A stretch of 64,000 nucleotides of DNA from Alnus glutinosa. Lineage: Eukaryota; Streptophyta; Magnoliopsida; Fagales; Betulaceae. A program made the position numbers and the translations under genes. Positions 42,520 through 53,008 of this stretch are shown here, one piece after another (the stretch's first letter is position 1; the number at the start of each line of letters is the position of its first letter). The notes under the pieces were generated by a model. That model did no database searches. It was not told the DNA's origin and saw nothing but the letters and a program-made list of their open reading frames with translations. The DNA lies in NCBI RefSeq assembly GCF_958979055.1, contig NC_084891.1, forward strand, positions 7,431,001 through 7,495,000, written 5' to 3'.

Positions 42520-43240
42520 TGTTAAACTACCTAGTAACATATCACATAGTGATGTGTCACTCACTGCCACGGATGCTGCTCAAGCAGCTACTAAGCATGC
42601 CATGCATGCCAAGGACGTGTCTAAGACTGCCAGCAAGAATGCTATGCATGACATGACTGATGTCATGTGTAATACAGCTGCAACGACAGCTATTGACAAG
42701 GAATACTTGCCAATAAAGTTGACTGCAACAAATCACTCAAGCCGAACTAATTTGTCATGTCAATCAGCAAGGCTGCATACCATCAAAGGAAACTTACCCC
42801 AACAACAAATGTTCTATGCAAGGCAAATATTGCATGAATTAGGAAATCAATATTTGCCTTGCATTGTTGATTCTTTCATGATCAATAAAGTCCAACCATA
42901 CACAGGATCCTCATCAAGTCCACATATCATCAAAGGCATTCCAAGATACTCATTAAGCCTACATGCCATCAAAGGCAATCCAAATAATCGTGCAAGGCAA
43001 GCATTGCTTCAATCAGGAAGTCAATGCTTGCCGTGCTCATCAAGCACATTGCTGATGAGCAACAACAGCCGCACATAAAGGGATTACACTACATCTAAGG
43101 AAAGAATAAAGGAGTCATTTGCCAATTAGTGTTATGTGATTGTAAATTAGACTTGCCTTTTTCTGCTCATGTATATCAGTATATATTCATGGTTTCAGCA
43201 TTGGAATAAAATTAAGCTAATAGTTTCCTCTGCATATCAA
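42520..43240 (+). repeat. 3' LTR of the truncated copia element
   Basis: A polypurine tract (TTGAGAGGGGA, 42509-42519) is followed by TGTTAAACTACC. The pol reading frame stays open through the first 560 bp of the LTR (to 43078), where it reads repeats around ATGCCATCAAAGGCAA and GCATGCCATGCATGCC. The right end is near 43230-43240 (CTGCATATCA). The 5' partner is missing, so similarity cannot be tested. Confidence 0.65.
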
Positions 43241-43409
43241 TTCTCTTATTTTTCTTTTATTTTTCCATTTTTTTTTCTTTTTTATATGAATGAGTAACCT
43301 TCATTGAACAAAACAATTGAAAACTTTACAAAGAAAAGTTATAGTAAAACACTAAAGCTTAATAATCCCTATACAAACAAAACTGAACCATTAGGGAAGG
43401 GTTTCAATG

Positions 43410-44058
43410 CATCTTTCTTCCCATTAACATAAAATTCCACAATGGCCTTCATTCTTGCTGGTAATTTGCATGATTAATAATTACTGGTTTGAATTTGCTC
43501 GATCAGGTCAATTAGCATCTTGCCTCACACTCTTGAAGTGTGAAGCCCATCATGCATTACCCTGCAGGATGTGAAAGGTAAACCTAAAATAGACTAGTTC
43601 CTCATGAAAAACTGTCTGATACCAGAGTTTGGCTCCCTATAAACTCGATTGGTACACAATCAAAATTTGCATCATATGAGCATATCGAGCCCATCCCATT
43701 GTAGGTTCATCAATGACATCATTGCAGCCATAAGCTGTCATGTTATCATGACCATCAGTCATGGACTCCACATTTGAATCCCGATAGAGATTGAAAAGGA
43801 TTATGCAACACAATATCAATATCTGATAGAAAAACACTAATAACCCAACTGCAAAAACTCCCTCAGATACGAAACTTCAACTTGGAGATAAATATTTTGC
43901 TAGGAGAATTTAGCATGAGAGCATATGGAGACTATAGATGAGGAAACTTGCATTGACATTCGCTTGGGGCAATGACATATTTCAATAATTATACAATACA
44001 TGTGAGACAAGATTACATATATCTTAGAACTATCCAAAATGAAACTTTTGAGATCTCG
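43410..44058 (-). other. 3' flank of the first TIR-NB-LRR gene
   Basis: Duplicated at 38750-39410 and partly at 59870-60121. It may contain the 3' UTR. A 66-codon frame on the minus strand (43637-43837, [20 protein letters not shown]) is kept in all three copies but has no known domain. Confidence 0.6.
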
Positions 44059-44649
44059 TCATAAAAGAGTAAAAGAATACTCATTTTCCTCTGTAGTAAG
44101 CTTTTTGAGCTTTTTCTCTTGCAGCAAAATATGTGCATCCTTCATTTTCCTTTGTCTATTGTTATTGGCATCCTCATCGTCACTGACAACAATGGCATCC
44201 TCATTTGATGTAGAGGCGTAATGAATAATTTTTTCATCAACAACCCCTTCGTATACTAGATAGACCTCTATCTTCTTAACAATGATTTCAGGTCCCCAAT
44301 CTACAACAACCTCCGCTTCGTCACCATACTTAAAATCATTGGTAAGAACAATATTGCGTAGCAATAAGTGATCTCCAAGAGGGAATGGGCCACCGGCTGT
44401 TTCTGCCAGATTGGTCAAAATAGTATTCTTGGTATGGTTGATAAATGACATGCTACCTTTATATGAAGATAATATCGAAACATGTGATGAACAGACAACG
44501 CATACACCAAACTCTTTCAATATGGGATCACCAATAGGTATTTCAAAATGTACCGAGGGTCCCTCACACTGATATGTGAACCAATCAGGAATTTGATTGC
44601 CAGGGAGGAAAATGCCAAACACACTACCAACTCCACGCGTAGCCCATTC
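44059..44649 (-). other. Copy 1 exon 5: C-JID domain
   Basis: Encodes EWATRGVGSVFGIFLPGNQI, then PDWFTYQCEGPSVHFEIP, the start of the C-terminal jelly-roll/Ig-like (C-JID) domain of TNL proteins, which helps bind ligand beside the LRR. It ends ENEYSFTLL. Relative to copy 2 one A is missing in an A-run near 44080, so the two copies end in different tails. Confidence 0.85.
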
Positions 44650-44722
44650 CTGTTACATAAGGAAGGAGGATGATGTGTGTTAAAGTATTAATTAAATAAT
44701 GCGAGAGAAGTGGAGATTTAAA

Positions 44723-44897
44723 GTAATGCTCTATTCAAGGACGACTCATGTCTTCCTTGAGTCCTCCCAAAATTGATGTGGTCTAATTACCATTAGATGT
44801 GTGATAAATCACCATTGGATCAAAATCGAATGATAATTTTAAAAGCAACATCAATTTTGAGAGGACTCAAGGAGTATAGTCCTCCTTATAACATTAC
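44723..44897. mobile_element. MITE copy B in intron 4 of copy 1
   Basis: Inverted arms GTAATGCTCTATTCAAGGAC with CTTGAGTCCTCCCAAAATTG, and CAATTTTGAGAGGACTCAAG with CCTTATAACATTAC. The same element is at the same place in intron 4 of copy 2 (60830-60975), so it was inserted before the gene duplicated. Confidence 0.8.
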
Positions 44898-44957
44898 TCA
44901 TAGATTTAATCAAATATCATAGAAGAGGTCCTATATCATAGAGAGAGAAACATGTAC

Positions 44958-45874
44958 CTGTAGGAAGTTTTGCTTAAAAGTATTTGTCAGATTTATGCAC
45001 CCTTCCATACCAACAGATACAATGGGATTTGACCGCTTATCCAGACCTGGAATTTCCACTAATTTGTGGCAGTTAGTAAGGTATAGACCGTTCATCTTTG
45101 AAAGCTTTGATAAATCCGACATTCTTTCTAGCGTCGTGCATTGTTTTACATCTAAAAAAATCAAGCTTTCTGGTAAATTTGGAATTGATTTAAGGTTTTT
45201 GCAACGATCCAATCTGAGATCTTGAAGCCTCGAAAGACCTCCTAAGCTTGCTGATAGACTTTCAAAACTATTGCATCTTAAATCTAAAATTTGAAGAGAA
45301 CATAAATTCCAAAGATCTGCAGGAATTGCATCGTCTGATAAATTGCACTCCCAGAGACATAAGTGTGTTAGTGAGTTCAAGCCTTGTAGCACTATTGGCA
45401 GTAGATTGACTGACTTGAGACTTTTCCTTGGTGATATCCAGGACCAAAAGAGTGAAGGCAATGGCTCGGACAATGATCCTTTACACCCATATAGAGATAA
45501 ATATTTGAGGTTCTTTAGTTGCACTAAACTAAAAGGCACTTGCCTTATAGCAGTTCTGTCCGCAAGAAGAATTGTCAATGATTCCATCTCCCCTAAGTTT
45601 TCAGCCAAATTGTCTATTTTAGAACACCCAGAAAGAATAAGAGTTTCCAAAGACTTCAACTTATAGAAACTCCTTGGCAAACTCTTAAGAAATTTGCAAT
45701 CTTTCAAATTCACCAAAACAAGATTACTAAGATCTCCAATGGAGTGGTGAACCTCAAACAAACTCGTACAATCCTCGAGTATTAATTGCTCAAGATTGGA
45801 GAGTTTATAAAAGTCAGGGTCTGCCTCAGATAATGAGAGTGATTAAGATTTAGAATTTTCATCTTCTCAAGCAA
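44958..45874 (-). other. Copy 1 exon 4: leucine-rich repeats (with frameshift)
   Basis: Starts LLEKMKILNLNHSHYL, after which one missing base breaks the frame. From about 45815 the original frame continues with LRRs of about 23-24 residues (SLETLILSGCSKIDNL, SLTILLADRTAIRQVP, NLKYLSLYGCKG, SLQILDLRCNSFESL, SRLQDLRLDRCKNLKSIPN). It ends NTFKQNFLQ. Length 917 nt against 918 in copy 2. Confidence 0.85.
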
Positions 45875-45978
45875 CTGCTAAACAAATGAGAAAAATAAAC
45901 AATGAAAAATGAAGGAAATCACAATATTAGAGCCTAGAACATTAAAAAAAAAAAAAAAAAAATTATTGATTATTGTAC

Positions 45979-46254
45979 GTGAGGAACTTTCCATACTCTT
46001 TTGAGATTGCTATATTGTAAGTCCAACACAACTAGGTTTTTTGGATAAAAGTCATTGGGCATAAAATTTAGAGGGAATCCATGCCAGCGAATCCACCTTA
46101 ATTCTTTGGAAAGATATTTATAGGCTCCAGTGAATTGTACGTGATCAAGTTGGAGTAATCTTAATCTCTGCATCTTTCTAAATGCTTTTGAATTGAAATT
46201 CACCTTACTTAGACTTGGCAATTCTAAAGTAAGTCCTTCAACTGCATTTGTTCC
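45979..46254 (-). other. Copy 1 exon 3: NL linker and first LRR
   Basis: 276 nt, begins GTNAVEGLTLELPSLSKVNF and contains FRKMQRLRLLQLDHVQF and LRWIRWHGFPLNFMPNDF, the conserved start of the TNL LRR. Ends KVPH at a GTACAA donor. Confidence 0.8.
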
Positions 46255-46814
46255 CTGTAAAAAAAATAAAAAATTGCATGAGACAAGTGAATATCCAGAT
46301 TTATTACATAAGCTTTTAGGATAATTGATGATTTAACACAGTATCAAGCATTTGGGGCAATTGATGATCTAATATGGTATGACAGCAAAGGTTCTGAGCT
46401 TGAACCTTGTCTTCGTAATTCACCTCCCATTTCTATTACATATTCGATGTATTGGCTCACATATTAAAGTCTTAGAATATTAATTAAGTGATTAAATTCA
46501 TTATTTCTTATAAGTGGTGGTGGCGTTAACAATTTTGGTCAACCAACATGCTTTCTTGTTAATTAATTATTTCATTTATTTCGCCTTGCTTAATATAATG
46601 TAATCATGTTTGCAACTACAAAAACAAAAGAATGATGTTAGCAAAGAAAACAACTATTCCTATTTTCAAATAAGAAATATAAGATTTACACTCTCAAGGC
46701 ATGTAATCAGCATGAATTGGTATATATGCATTTGCTTCCCAAATAACACATGTATTAGAAAATAAATTGCTCTATTTTTCTTTCAATTTTTTCAATTGAG
46801 AAAGTTCTTATTAC

Positions 46815-47913
46815 CTCGCGCTTTGTCAATATATCAAATGCATCCTCATGCCGCCATAATCTACTCCATTTCCCAGGTTCGTTTGGGTGTTTTTCACGAA
46901 CGATTTCTCTTCCCATGTCTCGCAACAAATCATGCATGGTAAACGTGTTTCTCCCACTAACTTTAAGAAGACACCGTTGAATAAGGACACTAATTCCAAT
47001 CTTTAGAAAAAAACCACAACCATCCAATATTTTTACAACATACTTTGTGTCCATTCCGATGAAGAAACATGCGATGTCAATGAATATATCCTTTTCAGTA
47101 TTGTCACTTAGTCCATCGAAACTTATTCTAAGTTTATTTTGAATTTGCTCATGAGGAATCCTCTTCAATTTATCTAATGCACTTTTCCATTCTAGCATGC
47201 TCCTAGAGAAAAGGAATGAGCCCAAAACTTCAAGAGCTAGTGGCAATCCTCCACAGTAAGCAATGCCACTTCTTGACAAATCAGTATAATCTTCAGTAGG
47301 ATAGCTATTCCTAAAGGCATGCCAACTAAAGAGCTCAAGAGATTCACTATCATTCATTGTTGAAACTGTATATACATTATTCACTTCTAGCTCCTTTAGC
47401 AAGTGCTCATCTCTTGTTGTTATAATAATTCTACTTCCCGAACCAAACCAATCACGCCTTCTACATATGGCATTCAGTTGCTCCATATGGTCTACATCAT
47501 CAAGTATCACAAGTATTGCTTTATTACAAAGTCTTTCTTTAATCATATTGATTCCTCTGTCAACACTACTTATCTTTATCTCGCTTGTCTTCAAGATGTC
47601 AGAAAGAAGTTGTTGGAGATGAACTTGGCCCCTAGGTTCCTTGGAAGTTTCCCTAACATTTGCAAGGAAACTTTTACCTTCAAATCCATGGAAATATTGG
47701 TTATAAATAGCTTTAGCAATGGTTATTTTTCCAATTCCGCCCATACCCAAGATTCCTACCAGGCAAACATCACTAACTCCGACATTTAACAAAAAAGTTA
47801 TGTCTTGAACACGAGAATCTACTCCAACTGGGTAGAGTGCTATAAACAAGTGGTTGCTGTTCAATTCTCTTGTAATCTCTTTAACAATTTTCCTGATAAA
47901 CTTTGCTTCATGC
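46815..47913 (-). other. Copy 1 exon 2: NB-ARC domain
   Basis: Begins HEAKFIRKIVKEITRELN after a TTCTAG acceptor. Motifs in order are P-loop GMGGIGKITIAKAIYN (Thr replaced by Ile), RNBS-A FLANVRETS, kinase-2 AILVILDDVD, RNBS-B GSGSRIIITTRDEHLL, GLPL CGGLPLALEVLGSF, RNBS-D-like DIFIDIACFF and MHD FTMHDLLRDMGREI. The frame is intact. The P-loop Thr/Ser normally holds Mg2+ and nucleotide, so ATP binding is probably impaired. Confidence 0.9.
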
Positions 47914-48694
47914 CTAGAAATTATTTTCAGAAGTTAGGTAGAGTCACATTATACAAGAGAGAATTGAAATATAAGTTTCATATACACGAATATGTAAAAA
48001 CATAGAACACATTAGTTTTGGCCATTATCCTTAACTCATTAGCATTTACAATACTACTAGGGCAAAGTTTGAATAAACTAAATTTTTGTACCATAGAATT
48101 ATGTTATAAGTACGTGAATCCATAAAAAAAATAAGTGAGTATCACTTGGTTAATTAGCCAATAAAGTTTATATTGTGCAACAGATCATGATCACAATAAA
48201 TAATACAAAATGATCACACACAATAGTACAAGAGAATTTCATGATGCTCTCGATTTAAGGTATGTCCATGAGAGAAGACTAGAAAAAAAAAATCAATTAC
48301 CCAAAGAATTGGAGTACAAAAGAGTGGCAATGAAATATCTTTCAAACCCAAAATGCAATACACTCAAAACCTCATTCTCTCACACAAGACCAAAGGAATT
48401 ACTCTTGCTTTTAATTCTATGGCAAAAAGTAGTGTTTTTCTTCTAAGTAACACTCTTTTCAACCCTGTAGTACAGCTACCAAAGTAAGATTTTTTTTTTT
48501 TTTTTCTGTGTCACAATTGCAAAAGGTTTTCTTCATTTTCCTTTTCTCTAGTACAACGACTCTAGGCCTTGTTTAACCACTAAGTTTTCATCTTATTTGA
48601 ATTTAGTCCTTGAAATTTCATTTTTAAGAATTTAGTCCTTAAGTTTTACACAAGTTTTAAATTAGTCCCTCTACCACTTTACTGTTAAAATTAA

Positions 48695-51190
48695 GGGAAA
48701 GATATCAAAATGCCCCCTGAACTAACAACCGATTTTAGAATAGCCCCATAAATTTTCAAGTATACTAACGTAACCCATCAAACTAGCAAAGTGTGCCAAA
48801 AATGCTACTTTTGTCAAAATATTCCTATAATACCCCTATTCTCTTAAAAACTAAACTAAATATTAAATGCAAAATCAATCCATGTGGTTGACCTAAATTA
48901 TAAATCGCTCATTACGGAACAAAAAATAGGGTCAAATACCTCATTGATACCTGAATTTTAAGCATTTTTAAATTTAATACCTGAGTTTAATTTGCATCAT
49001 AGGTGGTACCTGAGTTAGAGGTAAAAACTCATTTGGTACATTTGTTAGATTTTTTGTCCAAATTTTAACGGCTTGCCACGTGTCAATTGCTGAGGTTGAC
49101 ATGTGGTACTATATAAAAAATAAAAAATAAATAAAAATCTTTAAAAAATAATTAAAAATAATAAAATTGAAAAAAAAAAAGGAAGAGGGGTGACTAAGCC
49201 AACCCTTGGCCAGTATGGGGGGTGGTTTGGCCACCCTGTGGCAGAAAAAATAAAATAAAAAATAAAAATAAAATATTATGGGTTTTGGCCCTTGGGGGTG
49301 GCCGAACCAGCCCCATAGGCCACGGGGTGGTTCGGCCACCCCTTGGTCGGCAGGTCTGGGGGTGGCCAAACCACTCTCGTGGCCCTAGGGGATGATTCGG
49401 TGACCCCTATGGGCCAAAGCCCATCAAAAAATATTTGAGGGTTTGCCCATGGGGGTGGTTCGACCACCCCCAAGGTCCAAAACCCATCATTTTTTTTCTT
49501 TTTCTTTTCTGCCATGGGGTGGCCGAACCACCCTAAACCCAGATCGGCCAAGGGGGTGGCTCATCCACTCCCCTTTAAAATGGGAGTGGCCGGCCACCCC
49601 TCTCCTCTTTCTTTCTTTTTTTATTTTTAATTTTTATTTTTAATTTTATTATTTTTGTTAAAGATTTTATTTTTATATAGTGCCACGTGTCAACCTCAGC
49701 AGTTGACACGTGGCGAGCTGTTAAAATTTTGACAAAAAATCTAACAGAGGCACCAAATGAACTTTTTCCTCTAACTCAGGTACCACCTATGATACAAATG
49801 AAAAGTCAAATACTAAACTTAAAAACTCTTAAAACTCAGGTACCAATGGAGTATTTAACCCTAAAAAATAATACAAACGTCTTCAAGGTAGGAAAATTTT
49901 TTTTTTTTGTCATTGTAGTAAAATTCTGTCAAAATACTTAACGGATTCAATTAGTGTCAAAATCAATACCAATAAAATGATGACATATGTCAGTCTTACT
50001 TAAAAAAATATCAATACATTAAAAATATACATTTATAAAACTAAACTATTATTTCCAGTCAAATTCCTTTTAAACACTTAACAGATTCTATTAGTATGCC
50101 ACGTTAGTATTAATAAAATGACAACACATGCCACTATTAATAAAAATTTATACAACTAAAAAGTTAAAGAAATTAAAAAAAATAAAAAACTATAATTTTT
50201 TAATTGGGGTGGCTGTCGAGGCACTCCTTTTCTTCTTGTTTTTTCTCCTTTTTATTTTCTTTTTTTTTTTTTAATTAAAAAAATTTAATTTTTAAGTTTT
50301 TAATTTCTTTAACTTTTTTGTTTTACATTAATAGTTTTTTAAAATTTCTTTATTTTTTTAAATAGTTTTTTTATTAATTTTTTATTTTAGTTTTTAAGAG
50401 AATAAGGGTATTATAGGAATATTTCGACAAAAGTGGCTTTTTTGGCACACTTTGGTAGTTTGTTGGGTCAAATTAGTACACTTGAGAATTCAGGGGGCTT
50501 TTTATACTTTTTCCTAAAAAATAATTCAAAAGTCTTCAAGGTAGGCAAAAAATAACAATTTAGTCATTGTAGTCAAATTCTGTCAAAATACTTGATAGAT
50601 TCTGTTAGTATTAACATCAACACCAATAAAATAATGACATGTGTTACTCTTACTAAAAAAATATCAATATATTAAAAATATACATTTATAAAACTAAATT
50701 ACTCCCTGCAGTCAAATTCTGTAAAAACACTTGATGGATTCCGTTAGTGTGCCACGTTATCATCAATAAAATGACGACACGTGTCATTGTCAAATATATA
50801 TATATATATAAAACTAAAAATTAAAAGAAATTAAAAACTTTAAAGTTTAAAAAATTTTAATTGGGGCGGCTGCCGAGCCACCCCTTTTCTTGTTGTTTTT
50901 TATTTTTAATTTTTAATTGAAAAACATATTTTTTTAAGTTTTTAATTTCTTGAACTTTTTAGTTTTATGTTAATATTTTTTAAAATTTTTTTAAAAAAAG
51001 AATACTTTTTTTAATTAATTTTTTTATTTTAGGTTTTAAGAGAATAAATGTTATTATAGGAATATTTCGACAAAAGTGGCATTTTTGGCACACTTTGGTT
51101 ACTTTGATGAGTTACGTTAGCGCACTTGAAAATTAAGGGGGTTATTCTAAAACCGGTTGTTAGTTCATGGGGCTTTTTTATATTTTTCCC
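48695..51190. mobile_element. Nested MITE complex in intron 1 of copy 1
   Basis: Outer arms (about 165 bp) are inverted: GGGAAAGATATC with CCCCCTGAACTAACAACCG at the left, CCGGTTGTTAGTTCATGGGG with TTTTTCCC at the right. Inside is a second MITE (48929-49861) and a ~657-bp tandem duplication (49862-50510 and 50511-51190; for example TTGGGGTGGCTG at 50204 and TTGGGGCGGCTG at 50861). No coding sequence. No clear outer TSD. Confidence 0.7.
48929..49861. mobile_element. Mutator-type MITE with near-perfect 9-bp TSD
   Basis: Flanked by CAAAAAATA (48920-48928) and TAAAAAATA (49862-49870), 8 of 9 identical. Long inverted arms of about 200 bp include GTACCACCTATGAT / ATCATAGGTGGTACC and TGCCACGTGTCAA / TTGACACGTGGC. 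The core (49180-49610) is a GC-rich array of GGTGGCC/GGCCACCCC repeats, which explains the open frames on both strands there. Confidence 0.8.
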
Positions 51191-51281
51191 TTATAGAAAA
51201 CATATTGTAATGTGATACTATAAATGTACTAAAATAGAATATTGTAGGTTAAAGAAAAAACTATTGCGTATACGAACTTAC

Positions 51282-51895
51282 CCGTTTGCAGTTTTTCTTA
51301 GATCCCATCCTGACAAATTAGCAGCCTCACACATAGCTCTTCTCCACCTAAGAACTTTGTCCATGTCCAACAAGTAATGCTCTTCATGTTTTGCGAATGC
51401 TTCTGCAAAACTACCCGTCTGGTTTCTCACATCCGAGGGTTCAACATCATAGAATATAGGCAGAAATAGTTGCGTCATACTTCTTTGGCACTCCATGATC
51501 TCCACAAGTTCCTCTAGGCACCACCTCGAAGCTGCATAGTTCCTTGAAAAAAAAATGATAGAGATTTTGGATCCTTGGATTGCCCGTAACAGTTCAGATG
51601 CAAGATATTCACCTCTTTGGAGCTCATGGTCATCTTTGAAGATTTTAATTCCGGCATCTCTCAAAGCGAAGTAGAGGTGGTCAGTGAAGTTCTTACGCAT
51701 ATCTTCACCTCTAAAACACAAGAACACGTCGTAAATGCAGTTGGAATGGGAGGAAGAAGATGAAGAGAAGAAGGGTTTAGGAGATCTCGATGTTCCAACA
51801 GCTATGGCCCAAGGGGGAGAAGGTGAGAATTGGAAAATCAACTCCCAAAGACTTGATTTTTTATCCTGCAGATCATTTATTTGAAGGAATTTCAA
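51282..51895 (-). other. Copy 1 exon 1: TIR domain
   Basis: Starts MKFLQINDLQDKKSSLWELI, an N-terminal extension of about 50 residues ending in a Ser run. The TIR domain follows (YDVFLCFRGEDMRKNFTDHL to LSGWDLRKTANG). Conserved features include FRGED, the SRWCLEELVEI stretch with the catalytic Glu of TIR NADases, and LPIFYDVEPSDVRNQTGSF. Only one Met precedes the domain, which decides the start. Donor GTAAGT. Confidence 0.9.
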
Positions 51896-52010
51896 TGTAA
51901 AATGAATGCAAGTGTTTGGAAGGATTTATCCTGTTAAGGTGGAAATTTATGAGGAAAACAAAAAGAGAAATAGTTAAAGAACAACTGAATGAATTTCAGC
52001 CTCCAACCCC

Positions 52011-52028
52011 TTGACTATTTATATATAG
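52011..52028 (-). promoter_or_regulatory. TATA box and W-box core upstream of TNL copy 1
   Basis: On the minus strand TATATAAATA lies about 120-130 bp before the ATG. A TTGAC core (plus strand, 52011-52015) of the W-box bound by WRKY factors adjoins it. WRKY control of resistance genes is common, but one core motif is weak evidence. Confidence 0.45.
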
Positions 52029-52536
52029 ATAGAGAGTTGCACCAAATTTCCTTTAATTTTCATGAAAGTTTTCACTTTCCATGAAAATAAATAGTGTGGG
52101 TGATCACAATTGTTATGGTGCGATCATCCCTTAACACATCATCATTATTGATCCAATCTCAACACGGTTTCTTCCTGTGTTCAGATTGGACCAATAAATT
52201 GCTGACAGCTTATGGGAGCAAAATTTCATTTATCACAAAGAAAGCTAAATGGGAAATAAAAAATGAATTTCTTTCAATTCTTTAACGCGTCTCTGATCAA
52301 TTTGAATTCATTTATGTCAAGAAAGTCAAAAGTTTGTGGCCGTGTTAAGACTTAAGACGTTAGCTAGAGAAAAGACAAGCACTCTCAATTCCTTCATTGC
52401 ATTTTTTCAAAGCATGCACACATAAATCCTTTGTGATTAATAAGAAAGTCATCAAAGTTGTTGACGTGATTGACACTCAAACCTATCCTTGCCATTTTGC
52501 ACTTCCATCAATTTTTCTTCCGCCATCATTTTTGCA
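52029..52536. other. Intergenic, no gene seen
   Basis: Upstream promoter region of TNL copy 1. Short open frames on the plus strand have no features. Confidence 0.5.
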
Positions 52537-53008
52537 ACTAGCCCCTCAAACTGTCGGTTGTTTTTTAAGTAATCTCACGAATTATCAACGCTTAGATTTT
52601 AGTTTCCTAAACTACCAAAATATTTCAAAAATGCCCATTTTATCGAAATATGCCTATAATACCCCTGCCACGTGTCATTTTTCAATTAAAAATAATAAAA
52701 TTTAAATTTAAAAATAAAAAATAAAATGAAGAAATGGCAGCCACCCCCAAAAACCCATCTTTTTTTTAAAAAGTAAAATAATAATAAAAAATAAAATTTT
52801 AGTTTTTTTTTTTATTTTTAAAATTTTATTATTATTTTTAATTAAAAAATGACACGTGATAGGAGTATTATATGCATATTTCAATAAAATAAGTTTTTTT
52901 TTAAACTTTTTTGTAGTTTGGAGAGCCAGAGTCCAAGTGTTGATAGTTCATATGGCTACTTGCAAAACAGCTGACAGATTAGAGGGCTCAACTGTAATTT
53001 TTCCTTAA
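52537..53008. mobile_element. TIR element (MITE)
   Basis: Left arm CTAGCCCCTCAAACTGTCGG and AATTATCAACGCTTAGATTT; right arm CAAGTGTTGATAGTTCATAT and AGCTGACAGATTAGAGGGCT, inverted. Further inward ACACGTGATAGGAGTATTAT mirrors ATAATACCCCTGCCACGTGT. Centre AT-rich. Confidence 0.65.

Larger units (their letters stand above)
44059..51895 (-). pseudogene. TIR-NB-LRR disease-resistance gene, copy 1 (frameshifted)
   Basis: Five exons on the minus strand: 51282-51895 (TIR), 46815-47913 (NB-ARC), 45979-46254 and 44958-45874 (LRR), 44059-44649 (C-JID). All junctions keep frame with GT/AG ends. TNL proteins sense pathogen effectors in the cell; their TIR domain makes NAD-derived signals through EDS1. 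One base is missing near 45828 in exon 4 relative to copy 2, giving a stop soon after about residue 675, so LRR and C-JID are lost. The P-loop Thr is also Ile (GMGGIGKITIAK). Without the deletion the product would be about 1165 residues. The donor of intron 3 (CAC/GTACAA) is weak. Intron 1 (3.4 kb) carries nested MITEs. A base-call error is an alternative for the indel, but not for the P-loop change. Confidence 0.85.

Noticed and set aside
46380..46420. Possible primer-binding site in intron 2 of TNL copy 1 (and TGGTATCAGAGC at 62520 in copy 2)
   Set aside because: The motif is present, but no LTR edge adjoins it; probably an old relic shared by both introns and not enough to call an element.
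48210..48446. 78-codon plus-strand frame in intron 1 of TNL copy 1
   Set aside because: No recognisable family; inside an intron on the opposite strand.
52094..52285. 63-codon plus-strand frame upstream of TNL copy 1
   Set aside because: No motif, and it lies in the presumed promoter region.
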